Source of the DNA: Rebecca billardiae RCC1528
Lineage: Eukaryota > Haptophyta
DNA length: 64,000 nt
Reading direction: 5' to 3'
Assembly (NCBI GenBank): GCA_965240325.2
Contig: OZ251228.1
Coordinates: 1,488,001-1,552,000, forward strand
Below the pieces are notes generated by a model. It did no database searches. It saw only the letters and a program-made list of their open reading frames with translations, and was not told the DNA's origin. The position numbers were made by a program, and so were the translations under genes. Numbering within the stretch: the first letter of the stretch is position 1; every line of letters starts with the position of its first letter. This document shows, one piece after another, positions 19,257 through 29,400 of the stretch.

Positions 19257-20312
19257 TTATTTGCCGCATCGCGCGCTGACGAAGTGGTCGGTCCAGCGTT
19301 GCGCGAGCGCCAAGGTGATGACACCATCGTCCCGGAAATGATGTCGAAGCTCCTGATTGACCACCACATGGCACTGGGAGAAATGGAGGCACGCCTTGCG
19401 GCTCAGTGTGTCGTACATGGCCCGGTCGCGTCCCATGGGCAGCACCAGGCGGATATCCCTGTGGCTGGAGTATGCCATCGGGAGCGGCCATTTCGCCGCG
19501 GCAACTGCCTGGTCGTCGAAGAGCACGAGCGCCGCGTCGGTCAGCAGTGGGGTGGAGGTCGCCAGCCGCAACGCCAACTCTTCCTTTGGTCCGTCCAGGA
19601 TCACCGCCACGCGTGCAGCGGGGTCTGACGCGCGGACCTCGGCGAGCGCGCGCGGGACGAGGACCATTCCATCGCCATTCAGCATGCGTATCCCCGGCGC
19701 CAGCGCGTGCAGGTCCGCCTCCACGTCCCCCACGGGCAGCAGCTCGATCGAGGTCACATTGTACCCTAGCCTCGCGTAATGCAGCGCACTAATGCCGCCC
19801 ATGCGGCCCGACTCGATGACGTGCGTGATGCCGAGCGCGCGCATAAAGACGATTATGGTGACTAACTTGCTCGGTGGCATGTTGCTCCACAGGCACGGAC
19901 CCGACACGTTGTTCTTGCTGAAGACAATATCTCCTGCGTACGTGCTGCCGCCGCGTTTCCTTGGGACGCATTTGCCCCGGACGCAGCAGCCAGGCAGGCG
20001 GAAAGCGGTCTCGGGCTGCGACTCCGAGGCATAAAAGAGATGCAGCAGATCCGTATTTGTCGGGAGCGAGATGAGTTGTGGCAGCGCGGAGCTCAAACAG
20101 TGCGCGGCGGTCGACGGGGTCGTCCCACTTGATCCCCTGCGCAACACGATGCACGCGTTGACCTGCGTGACGAAGTGGCGCAGCGCCGGGCCGCACGGCG
20201 TGACCGCTACGCCAGACGTGCGGACGGGCTGCTCCCAGAAGGATGTCGGACGCCGTTCCATGCCAACTGCCGTCATCACTAGCGAGGGTAGCATCAGCGC
20301 GATCGCCAACAT
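19257..20312 (-). CDS. membrane-anchored or secreted methyltransferase-like (Rossmann) protein
   Basis: From the Met at 20312 the product is 351 residues. It begins with a hydrophobic segment (MLAIALMLPSLVMTAVGM), probably a signal peptide or anchor. A Cys-rich lumenal stretch follows (LPGCCVRGKCVPRKRGG). The C-terminal half reads as a class I SAM-methyltransferase fold: ALGITHVIESGRMGGISALH (nucleotide-binding loop region), LGYNVTSIELLPVG (acidic end of strand 2), IRMLNGDGM (strand 3) and VAVILDGPKEELAL (strand 4). Similar algal and bacterial proteins are only annotated as methyltransferase-like. No catalytic role is assured. The frame stays open upstream to 20564, so a longer N-terminus is possible, but that part has no recognisable features. 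Confidence 0.65.
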   Translation of the reverse strand: MLAIALMLPSLVMTAVGMERRPTSFWEQPVRTSGVAVTPCGPALRHFVTQVNACIVLRRGSSGTTPSTAAHCLSSALPQLISLPTNTDLLHLFYASESQPETAFRLPGCCVRGKCVPRKRGGSTYAGDIVFSKNNVSGPCLWSNMPPSKLVTIIVFMRALGITHVIESGRMGGISALHYARLGYNVTSIELLPVGDVEADLHALAPGIRMLNGDGMVLVPRALAEVRASDPAARVAVILDGPKEELALRLATSTPLLTDAALVLFDDQAVAAAKWPLPMAYSSHRDIRLVLPMGRDRAMYDTLSRKACLHFSQCHVVVNQELRHHFRDDGVITLALAQRWTDHFVSARCGK

Positions 20313-20664
20313 CTCCGCCGCCCAGCTCTCCAACAGCCTGCGGCCTGCCGCCAGCTGATGCCCGGCGGCGGAGGCCCGGCTGGCTTCTGCGACAGGGACC
20401 CCGCCGTGGACGGAGGAAAGCACTGCTGCCGCGCCGTGCCGAGATTCATCGTCCGATTTAATTCCGATGATCGAGCGAAATCGAATGATGAGATGACAAT
20501 AAAATCCCGGCGGCGGATGATCGCGTGTTATTTTGCGCTCGACCACGATGGCGCTCACGCCCATCGCGCACGTCGGAGGGCTTCAGACGAAGAGTTCAAG
20601 CTGCGAGTCTCGTGGGCTAACTCCATGCCGTTGAGGAGCACGAGCACCATCAAGTTTGTCTCAC

Positions 20665-20696
<32 letters not shown>

Positions 20697-22277
20697 TTTG
20701 AGACAAACCGCGTGCGCACGCCCGAAGATCTCACCAACTGGGGAGAGCAAGCATCCCATGGGCTCTTGACGCGTATCTGGCGTCCCTACTACCTCCCATG
20801 GCATGGCCAGCCGTCAGGTTGGCGTCCCCTTGCAGTAGTAGACTACCTTGCTCACGTCACTGAAGGGCACCGTGCATCGCGGTTCGCGGGCGTCTCACAG
20901 TGGCGGGGCACGTTCGGCGGCTACGTTTGGTGCGTGCAGGCCAGGCATGGGCAGCGGAGCGGCCGGCAAACGAGCGGAGGTGCCAGGCATGCACCTTGCT
21001 GGGCACCCATGCGACGCGCCTCGACAGACTTGCGTCCACTTCACCGGGCGCTGTAGCGCGTGCGAGGCGGGCGCCATGCACCACGCCCAGTGGGCGCCAC
21101 TGGGCCGCCGCCTTTGTCTCAAAGTGCCCTCACGACCTGTACGCACCTGACAAACACGGCCCTGCTGCTGGCTTGCACCTGCTGAGTCCTGACGGTGAGG
21201 ACGACGACGCCGTTTGGACCCTGATGTCGTAGCTACAAACTGTACGACTGACAATGATTAAGCTACTCTCGGCAAGTATGGGGGTACTGTGCATCATCCT
21301 GACAGCCGAGCAGGCGACACGCGCGCTCGAGCCCTCGTTTGCCTAGGTGTCGGCCTTTCATCCGCCATCGGTGGCGTGCGCCGGTCGACGCGTACACGTC
21401 GGCGTCCGCACCGGCGGCACGGGCAGGTGCGGCGGACCGCGAAGGACGACGTGACCGTGAAGCCGAATTGGGCAGAAACCATTGCGCCTATTGTAAGGCG
21501 CGCGGCCGCAGAGTCTGGCTCCACACCATCACTTCACAACCGCGCCCAAGCACCACGCCGCCTCTTTCTGTACTACTAAGCAAGCGTGGCAGCCACCGCT
21601 CCGAGTCGTGATCCACACGTGTGGCCCCGCCCGTCGCCCCCTACCGCACTGCTCCCGGCGGCCCGCTCCGGGCTGCTCCGGCGCCACGGCCAAACGGCCC
21701 TGGCTGGAAGTCACTCCTCAGTCAGCAGTAGTTAGATAGTCATCAATGGTGTCATTACTCGTTCGGCATACTCCTGCCCGGCCCCGGGCCGGCCGGAAAT
21801 ATCTACTGTAACTAGCTAGCTACTAGATACTGCTAGAAGTTTCAGTCGTGGGCTCGCGGCGGCTGCCGCGCCCGGGAGCGTACGGTAGTGGATCGTCTGG
21901 ATCGAAATTCACATACTGGCGCCCCGCGGTATATCAGTAAATCGGGCCCGATATATATATATATAGTAGTACTCATCGTCCTATACTACTACGACAAGGA
22001 CTGATGATGATGAATAATGGCGGCGCCAATGCTGTGTTATTACTACTGGTGGCGCGCGGTCGGCTGGGACACGGTTTAGCCTCTCGGCCGGGACTACACT
22101 CACACCACGGCACTACGTACGCCATCCGTACGACCGTATCCGATTTCCGTAACCGGGGACTCGCCGTTGTAGTTGCAGTCGATCCGGGACCCGCCCGCAT
22201 CGGGGCCAATGGCGCGTGGGCCGCCGGGGCGCATGCGGCATGGCGCATGCGACGGAGTCCGAGCAGTTGACTCGCGG
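20313..22277. other. large intergenic region
   Basis: This region of nearly 2 kb has no gene I can support. It contains a 29-base G homopolymer, short inverted repeats of the type TTTGTCTCA/TGAGACAAA, a TATA run at about 21950-21964, and open frames without recognisable content (for example 20358-21056 on plus). Confidence 0.5.
20667..20695 (+). repeat. G29 homopolymer inside an inverted repeat
   Basis: Twenty-nine consecutive G are flanked by a perfect 10-bp inverted repeat: GTTTGTCTCA at 20653-20662 and TGAGACAAAC at 20699-20708. The transcript or single strand could form a hairpin with a G-quadruplex loop. Confidence 0.95.
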
Positions 22278-23651
22278 CTATGCGACTGGAGCCAAGCCGA
22301 TCCGAGCATTGCCGACGTCGAAGACGGTGTAGTACTGGCGGATGAAGACATCGCCCAATATCCAGAAGTCAATCGACACCTCAGCCGCCGGCAAAGGAGA
22401 CAAGCCCATGATGCACGTGTCGGGCTGGCCTTTTGCCCCGGGGACCTTCAGAATGTAGGCTTCTGGCTTGAGGGCGAAGGTGTGGCCGGAGAGGGTGATC
22501 TGGATGTCGGGTAGCCCTGCCACGGACGTGCAGTCGACCTCGAGCAGATTGGTGGGGTGCACCATCTTTGCGCGCGTCATGCGCACGACCGCATCGATCG
22601 CGGCCGGCGGGGCTGCGATGAGGCTCGTGCCCGTGTCAATGATGGCGTTCGTGCCCGACGCGATCACCTCCCCTGCCATCGTGACGGAGTCGAGCGGAGT
22701 CTCCCAGTATGCTTCCTTCGTGACTGGCACGTGCCTCAGCGGCGGCACGTAGTGCTTCGGGTCGAGCCCGCCGAGCGTGAGCTCACCCGGCGCGTTGTCG
22801 CCCAAGTAGAAAGCGAACACCGCGTCCTGCAGCGCGCCCTGGTTGACCAGGCTCTGGAACACGGGCGTCGCGCCGTCGGCCGCCATGTTTGGGAAGGCCA
22901 TGCCCATGATGCCGGAGAATTTGGCGACGGCGAGGATGGGAGCGACGTCGTACATCACCTCGAGGCCCTGCTGCTTCGCCTGGAAGCCCGCGACATTGAC
23001 AGTGTCCGTCGCAAACGTGCCGTTGGCGCTGCCCGTACCATACCGGATGGCCACGCGCTTGTGCGTCGGCCTGAACGTGGAAGACTTTGACGGAGAGAAG
23101 GTCTCCTTCGATGTGCAAGCCGAGCCGCACCCGCTGCCCAACGCCCACAGGTCGGACGAGCCTGTATCAAACAGCACCGTCACTTCTTGCGGAGGCGTGC
23201 CAATCGAGATCTCACCGAAATACTCGGCATTGGCGAAGTCGGTGATGACGAGGGAGTGGCCAATCGTGTGGATGGCCATGGGCGTGAGGTGCGCGGAGAG
23301 GTTCTGGCCGCCGGCGTCGCCGCTCATCCGCTGCTGGATCACGCGGTGCGTGAGTGGCATCTTCTTGTGCAGGGGGACGCGCGCGGACGGCAGGCCGTAG
23401 CTCGTCCTCGCCCTTGTCGCTTTTGCCGCCGACCTCGTGTGCTCGGGCGGCTCGGAAGGCGCGGCCATTCTCGTCGTGATGATGACCAATAGCGCGCACA
23501 GCGTCAGGACGACGGCAAGGAAGGCCATCGGCCCGGCCATGCCCGCGCGTCGCGCCATAGGGGGGGTGTTCGGGGCGTACTGTACGCCGGGCGGATTGAC
23601 GGTCACAGCGGCGGGATCAAGACCGGCGGTTCGTCCATCGTCAATCGTCAT
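22278..23651 (-). CDS. pepsin-family (A1) aspartic protease with N-terminal membrane anchor
   Basis: The protein has 457 residues. The N-terminal tail is followed by one hydrophobic helix (about 41-60, PMAFLAVVLTLCALLVIITT), giving a type II membrane topology. The propeptide region (about 61-135) is basic (RVPLHKKMPLTHRVI). The bilobed A1 protease follows: YFGEISIGTPPQEVTVLFDT with catalytic Asp162 in FDTGSSDLW, the flap Tyr204 in AIRYGTGS, second Asp339 in IIDTGTSLIAAPP, and FWILGDVFIRQYYTVFD near the end. Both active-site motifs are intact, so it should be active in an acidic vesicle or at the cell surface, like cathepsin D. It is divergent from the Sel1/MYND gene with only 53 bp between start codons. 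Confidence 0.93.
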   Translation of the reverse strand: MTIDDGRTAGLDPAAVTVNPPGVQYAPNTPPMARRAGMAGPMAFLAVVLTLCALLVIITTRMAAPSEPPEHTRSAAKATRARTSYGLPSARVPLHKKMPLTHRVIQQRMSGDAGGQNLSAHLTPMAIHTIGHSLVITDFANAEYFGEISIGTPPQEVTVLFDTGSSDLWALGSGCGSACTSKETFSPSKSSTFRPTHKRVAIRYGTGSANGTFATDTVNVAGFQAKQQGLEVMYDVAPILAVAKFSGIMGMAFPNMAADGATPVFQSLVNQGALQDAVFAFYLGDNAPGELTLGGLDPKHYVPPLRHVPVTKEAYWETPLDSVTMAGEVIASGTNAIIDTGTSLIAAPPAAIDAVVRMTRAKMVHPTNLLEVDCTSVAGLPDIQITLSGHTFALKPEAYILKVPGAKGQPDTCIMGLSPLPAAEVSIDFWILGDVFIRQYYTVFDVGNARIGLAPVA

Positions 23652-23704
23652 TGATCACCACGTGTTGTCTTGCCATGCTTGGCAGTGGGGTGCAGTCTTA
23701 GCTC
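23652..23704. promoter_or_regulatory. 53-bp divergent promoter
   Basis: This is the only DNA between the start codons of the aspartic protease and the Sel1/MYND gene. Any core promoter and 5' leader for both must overlap here or lie inside the coding regions. It contains TTGATCACCACGTG (with CACGTG, an E-box-like site) but no clear TATA box. Confidence 0.45.
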
Positions 23705-25303
23705 ATGGCGGCGGACGCTTCCGCGGCGGTCAGGCTCCTCTGGCGCAAGTCGGGGCGCGGCGACGCGCGTGCGACGTTCCTTCTGGCGCGGCGGGCGAAG
23801 GATGGCGACGGCATCGCGCAGGACGAGCGTGAAGCCTTCCGCCTGTACAACCTCGCCGCTGAGCGCGGCTTTGCCGAGGCGCAGACGAGAATGGGCGACA
23901 TCTGCCGGACAGGCGAGCTCGGTCAGCCCGTGGACCTCGAGGCAGCCGTGCGCTGGTTCCGGCTGGCGGCCGAGCAGGGCTTTGCCCAAGCGCAGTGCAA
24001 TCTGGGCATGTGCTACGCGCGCAGCACGGGTGTGCAGCAGGATATGGGCGAGGCAGTGCGCTGGTTCCGGCTGGCGGCCGAGCAGGGCTTTGCTCAAGCG
24101 CAGTTCGGTCTGGGCATGTGCTACGAGTACGAGCAAGGCTCGGGTGCGCAGCAGGATATGGACGAGGCGGCGCGCTGGTACCGACTGGGGGCCGAGCAGG
24201 GCGATGCTGAAGCGCAGTGCAATCTGGGCGCGTTCTATGCGCAAGGCACAGGTGTGCAGCAGGATTGGGTCGAGGCAGCGCGCTGGTACCGGCTGGCAGC
24301 CGAGCAGGGCTGTGCTCAAGCGCAGAGCAATCTGGGCGGGTGCTACGCGCAAGGCGATGGTGTGCAGCAGGATTGGGTCGAGGCAGCGCGCTGGTACCGG
24401 TTGGCGGCTGAGCAGGGCGATGCTCAAGCGCAGCGACAGCTGGGCGCGTGCTACAAGCAAGGCAAGGGTGTGCAGCAGGATTGGGGCGAGTCGGCGCGCT
24501 GGTACCGGCTGGCGGCCGAGCAGGGCGATGCTCAAGCGCAGTGCGATTGGGGCTGGTGCTGCGCGCACGGCGAGGGTGGCGTGCAGCAGAATTGGGGCGA
24601 GGCAGTACGCTGGTACCGGCTGGCGGCCGAGCAGGGCTGCGCTGCGGCGCAGAGCCGTCTGGGCGCGTGCTACGCGCAAGGCACGGGTGTGCAGCAGGAC
24701 TTGGGCGAGGCGGCGCGCTGGTTCCGGCTGGCCGCCGAGCAGGGCAATGCTCCAGCGCAGTTTACTCTGGGCTCGAGCTACGAGCACGGCCAGGGTGTGC
24801 AGCAGGACTGGGGCGAGGCGGCGCGCTGGTACCGGCTGGGGGCGGAACAGGGCTTTGCTGAAGCGCAGTTGAACCTGGGCGCGTGCTACGCGCAAGGCGA
24901 GGGTGTGCAGCAGGATTGGGCCCATGCGGCGCGCTGGTACCGCTTGGCTGCTGATGGCGGGAGCGCAACTGCACACATCGCGATGGGACCGCTGACGCTG
25001 CTGGGCGCTGGAGTGGAGCGTGACGTGGAGGAGGGCGCGCGGCTGCTGCGCCGTGCCCAAGAGCTCGATCCCGACCTCAGAGATGCAGCGTGCGATGTGC
25101 TGGCTGGGTTCGCTGGAGTGCGTGAGGTGGTCTCCCAGTGCTGCATCACCTGCGCACAGACAGGCCGTGGTCTGAAGAAGTGCGAGCGGTGCCACGTGGC
25201 AGTCTTCTGCTCGCGTGAGCACCTGCGCAGCTCGTGGAAGGTGCACAAGCCACACTGCATCGAGTGGTGCGCACAGGCAGCAGGTGCGAATGAAGACGGA
25301 TGA
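23705..25303 (+). CDS. Sel1-like repeat protein with C-terminal MYND zinc finger
   Basis: The product has 532 residues. About eleven Sel1-like repeats of 36 residues fill positions 45-450, with the unit consensus ARWYRLAAEQGDAQAQ, then LGACYAQGTGVQQDWGEA. The repeats are extremely alike at DNA level, so the array has been recently homogenised. The C-terminus is a MYND finger with all Zn ligands (CCITCAQTGRGLKKCERC, VAVFCSREHL, WKVHKPHC). Sel1 repeats form an alpha-solenoid scaffold and MYND binds proline-containing peptides, so an adaptor role is likely. Similar architecture is very common in algae. There are no introns. Confidence 0.92.
   Translation: MAADASAAVRLLWRKSGRGDARATFLLARRAKDGDGIAQDEREAFRLYNLAAERGFAEAQTRMGDICRTGELGQPVDLEAAVRWFRLAAEQGFAQAQCNLGMCYARSTGVQQDMGEAVRWFRLAAEQGFAQAQFGLGMCYEYEQGSGAQQDMDEAARWYRLGAEQGDAEAQCNLGAFYAQGTGVQQDWVEAARWYRLAAEQGCAQAQSNLGGCYAQGDGVQQDWVEAARWYRLAAEQGDAQAQRQLGACYKQGKGVQQDWGESARWYRLAAEQGDAQAQCDWGWCCAHGEGGVQQNWGEAVRWYRLAAEQGCAAAQSRLGACYAQGTGVQQDLGEAARWFRLAAEQGNAPAQFTLGSSYEHGQGVQQDWGEAARWYRLGAEQGFAEAQLNLGACYAQGEGVQQDWAHAARWYRLAADGGSATAHIAMGPLTLLGAGVERDVEEGARLLRRAQELDPDLRDAACDVLAGFAGVREVVSQCCITCAQTGRGLKKCERCHVAVFCSREHLRSSWKVHKPHCIEWCAQAAGANEDG
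23930..24955 (+). repeat. tandem 108-bp (36-codon) Sel1 coding repeats
   Basis: About nine to ten near-identical units share blocks such as GCGCGCTGGTACCGGCTGG and GTGTGCAGCAGGATTGGG. Spacing is 108 bp except where one unit has two or three extra codons (EYEQGSGA near 24124 and GEGGV near 24567). Confidence 0.88.
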
Positions 25304-25758
25304 AGGCGATGAAGCCTGACTGAGGATGGAAGGAAGCAGGGGGGACGGTGAGGAGGTTCCTCGTCACTGAGGTATCTGGCTCCGGCTTCGCCCCCCCCCC
25401 AGCCCGGTCACTGGAGCGTTACGTCTTATAGACACTGCAATCGGCGGGATCGCCGCCTCTGACCGTGACGACCTACAAGCCGCGTTATTAACTATACGGC
25501 GTCCGGTACTCGTAACGCGTAGCCGCGTAAGGCGAGTAGCTACTGCGTCAGCACTCACGGCAGCCACTCAGTAGTCAGTGACAGCCGAGAGTGTCACGGA
25601 CCGTGGCGGATTATATATATATCATCAGCGTCAACACTCACGGCAGTACGGTAGTTCACAGTACGGCCGGGAAGCTGATAGCCCAGACGACGAGCTCACC
25701 AACCTACTTGCGAACGACGCCGTAGCTTCAAAGGCGAGCAGACAATGGCGGAGGTGCA
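25304..25758. other. spacer between convergent genes
   Basis: The Sel1/MYND gene and the giant surface-protein gene end facing each other across this stretch. It contains a C10 run near 25391 and short TATATA at 25613-25622. No coding feature is seen. Confidence 0.5.
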
Positions 25759-26445
25759 CTACACGGATGACGAGCCGCCGCGCATCCAGCCAAGCCCAAA
25801 GAGCCCGCCACCTCTGGGCTGCTCCGCCTGCTGGGCCGGTGGCGCCTCGGGAGGCGGCTGCGGCGGTGCAGACGGCGGCTGGCTTCGCCCTGGCACGGGT
25901 CGTGACGCGGCCGGCTCCGAGGGCCTGCTCGTCCTCGAAGCTCGGCCCGGCGGCGACTTGGGCGCTTGCGGTGCTGTCCGGTGCCGTGGCTCGCTTTCCC
26001 GTGCAGGCCGGGCTCCAGGCACGCTCAAGAGCCCACTCGGCCTTGCCGATCGGGCGGTCGTCGACTCAGCAGGCTGCGACGACGAGCACGGCTCGCTTTG
26101 CCGGACCGGCCGCCGCGTGCCCGCGGGCTGTGCACCAGCCTGCGGCGCTAGCGGCGCACCCAAAGCCAGCGGGGACCTTGCACTCGTCGCGCCCGCAGCC
26201 AGCGCGGGCCGCAGCGGGCTGGAGCGGACTGCGGGCGACCGAGCCTGGGGCGGCGTCGCGGAGGTGCGCGCCGAGCGTGATAGGGGCGGCGTCGACGCGG
26301 AAGAGCGCGCGGCCAGGGGCGACATGACCGGCGGCGACGAGTTCGACGTCTGGCCCGAAGCCTGCTGCACCGCAACCGCGCCCGTCATTGGCAAGTCGCC
26401 TCGCACGGGCACGGCTCGGCTGCTGTCAAGGCAGGCCGCTGCCGA

Positions 26446-26476
<31 letters not shown>

Positions 26477-29400
26477 TGCCTCTGCGTGCCCGGCGTGAGC
26501 GATGTGAAGGGCTTGGCCCCCTTGCCCGTGAGCGCACTGAGCACGGACGGCCTGTCGCGCTGGGGCCGCTGCTCGACCCGGACGGGCGCCTCCTCAATGG
26601 AGCCGCTCAGCCGATACGCAGCGGCAGCGCCGTCCTCGTCCTTCTGTGAGTTGGGTGTCGCGCGCGCGCGGGCAGGTGGCGGGTGGCGCGCGTGCGCGGG
26701 GGCGTCAGCGCACGGGGCTCGGCCGCTCATCGCGGAGGTGCACGGTGGTGCCCGCCGTGCGGCCGCACGTGACGCATCGCGCCCGCGGCACGCGCGAGCA
26801 GGACAGCTCCGAGCGGTGCGCCGCGCACCTTGCGATCCCTCGCGTAGCGCACGGCGAGGACGAGGAGCAAAATGCAGCAGCAGCAGCCCACGAGGGCGAT
26901 GAAGGCCACGATCGCCACCTGCAAGGGACGCGCCGCGCAGCCGTGGCGCACGCGCGGCGAAGCCAGCCAGGCGCGCGAGCGTGAGCGGCGCGCACGCCGA
27001 GCGCTCAATGGCGCGCACACGCCCGGCGGGCGGTGCGCGCGCCGCGCGCCGCGCGCCGCGCGCCGCGCGCCGCGCCAACTCTTCCTACCTGGCCTTCAAA
27101 TGACACGGTGCGCGACACGTTCTGGCCGAGCAGGCCCTGGTCGGTCGGCGGCGGAGACGCGGGCTGGGCGGGCGGAGGCGAAGGCGGCGGGGGGTTAGAC
27201 GGGTTTGGCGGCGGCGGCGGGCTCGGCGGTGGGCTCGGCGGGCTTGGGGGCGACGGCGGCGGCGCTGGTGGGGATGGCGGTGAAGGCGGCGACGGCGGCG
27301 GTGATGGCGGCGCCGGCGGCGGAGTTGGTGGGGGCGATGGAATCGATGGCGGCGAGGGAGGCGGCGTCGGCGGTGGTGGGCTTGGCGGGCTCGGTGGCGG
27401 GCGGCTCGGCGGCATCGGCGGCTGCGGCGGCGGCGAGAATAAGTCGCAGCTCCCGTCGTTGTACGTCGCGGTCGGGTTGTAGTTGCGCGCCAGCACCGCC
27501 GTACAGCCACCGAACACACAACTGCCGTCCGACACGGTGGCGATCGGGTCGTAGTTCTCCGCGGCCGGGTCGGTGCAGCCGCGGAAGTTGAACTCGCACG
27601 TGTCGGTCACGGTGGCGGTCGGGTTGTAGTTGCTCGCGGCCGTGTTGGCGCAGCCGACGTACTGGCAGTTGGCCGCCGCGATCACCGCGTCCGAGCGGTA
27701 GTTGACCGCCTCCGTGTCCATGCAGCCAACGACGAGGAAGGTGCATGCAGCGGGCGCGTTGGCGGTCGAGTCGTAATTGGTCGCTGTCGGCTCGAGGCAG
27801 CCGAGGAAGAGGCACTGCGAGAAGTCGAGCTGCGTGACTGACGAGTCGTAGTTGGACGCGCTCAGCACGCTGCACCCGACCACCTCGGGAGTGCACGAGC
27901 CGTTGTCGACAGTCGCGCCCGAGAAGTAGTTCTGCGCGCCCACGTCCGTGCAGCCGGGTACGACGCACGTACCGTCGTCGGCAGTCGCGCTCGAGTCGTA
28001 GTTGTCCGCGCTCGGCGCGGTGCAGCCGAGCACGGGGCACACGCAGCCGCCATCGTTCACCGTCGCCGTCGGATCGAAGTTAGTGCAGCCAGATGTTGTG
28101 CAGCCGAGGTAGGCGCATGAGCCGTCGTCCAGGTTCGCGTCCGAGTCGAAGTTCTGCGCGGCCGGATCGATGCAGCCAGTGACGGGCAGCACGCAGAAGC
28201 CGTCGGGTGCGTTCGCTGTCGAGTCGTAGTTGAACGCGATCGGGTTCATGCAGCCAAAGTAGGCGCAGTTCCCGTCGACGTCAGAGCGCGACTCGTAGTT
28301 GTCAGCGGCGGGGTCGAGGCAGCCCACCACGGCGATGTCCACGCAGTCGTTCGAGTCGACGGTCGCGAGCGAGTTGTAGTTGGCCGCGAGCGAGTTGAGG
28401 CAGCCGGTGACCACGCAGCTGCCGTCGTCCGTCGCGGCGAGGGAGTCGTAGTTGTCCGCGCGCGAGTCGGTGCAGCCGTTGACTAGGAAGACGCATGAGC
28501 CAGCGTCATTCACCGTGGCCGTCGAGTCGTAGTTGGCCGCCACCGTCGAGCGGCAGCCCGCGTACTGGCACGAGCCGTCGTCCGTGTCGGCCGCGGCGGC
28601 GAAGGTGATCGAGGCCGAGTCGGTGCAGCCCAGCTTGGCGTAGACGCAGCTGCCGTCGTTCTGGTTGGCGGTCGAGTCGTAGTTCTTCGCGTCGGTCAGC
28701 GTGCACCCGGGCAGCGCGCAGCTGCCGTCGTCGACCGTCGCGAACGACTCGTAGTTGAGAGCGTCGGTGTGTACGCAGCCGGGGATGGCGCCGGTGCACT
28801 TGCCGTCGTTCACCGTGGCGCGCGAGTCGTAGTTGTCCGCCTGCGGGATCGTGCACCCCTTCACGACGCACGAGCCGTCGTCGATGTTCGCCTGCGCGTC
28901 GAAGTTGTTCGCCGCCGAGTCGGTGCAGCCGTGCACGAGGAACGCGCACGAGCCGTCGTTGAAGGTCGCGGCCGAGTTGAAGTTGTCTGCGGCCGGGTTG
29001 GTGCAGCCTGCGAGCGCGCACGTGCCGTCGTCGAGGACGGCGCACGAGTCGAAGTTGTCGAAGAGAGAATCGGTGCACCCGCTGACCGGCATGATGCAGG
29101 AGCCGTCGTCGGCGTTTGCAGTCAAGTCAAAATTGATGGCGGCCGAGTCGATGCAGCCGAGATGGCGGTACGTGCACGTGCCGTCGTCCTGGTTGGCGTC
29201 GGCGTTGAAGTTGATAGCCAGCGTGTCAGTGCAGCCGGGGACGCTGTACGTGCACACGGTCGAGCCCTGCGAGGTCGCATTCACGTTGTAGTTGGTGGCG
29301 AGCGGGTCCACGCAGCCGATCACGTCAAACTCGCACGAGCCGTCATCCACGTTCGCGCGCGCGAAGAAGTTGGTCGCGTTGGTCTGCGTGCAGCCGAGCG

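Noticed and set aside
20358-21056. 232-codon plus-strand frame across the G29 tract
   Set aside because: It includes a poly-Gly run from the homopolymer and has no recognisable domain or codon signal.
25745-26902. Plus-strand frame of 385 codons
   Set aside because: It is antisense to the cytoplasmic-tail exon of the giant surface protein. The minus strand joins in frame to the TM exon through clean splice sites, so the plus frame is a shadow.
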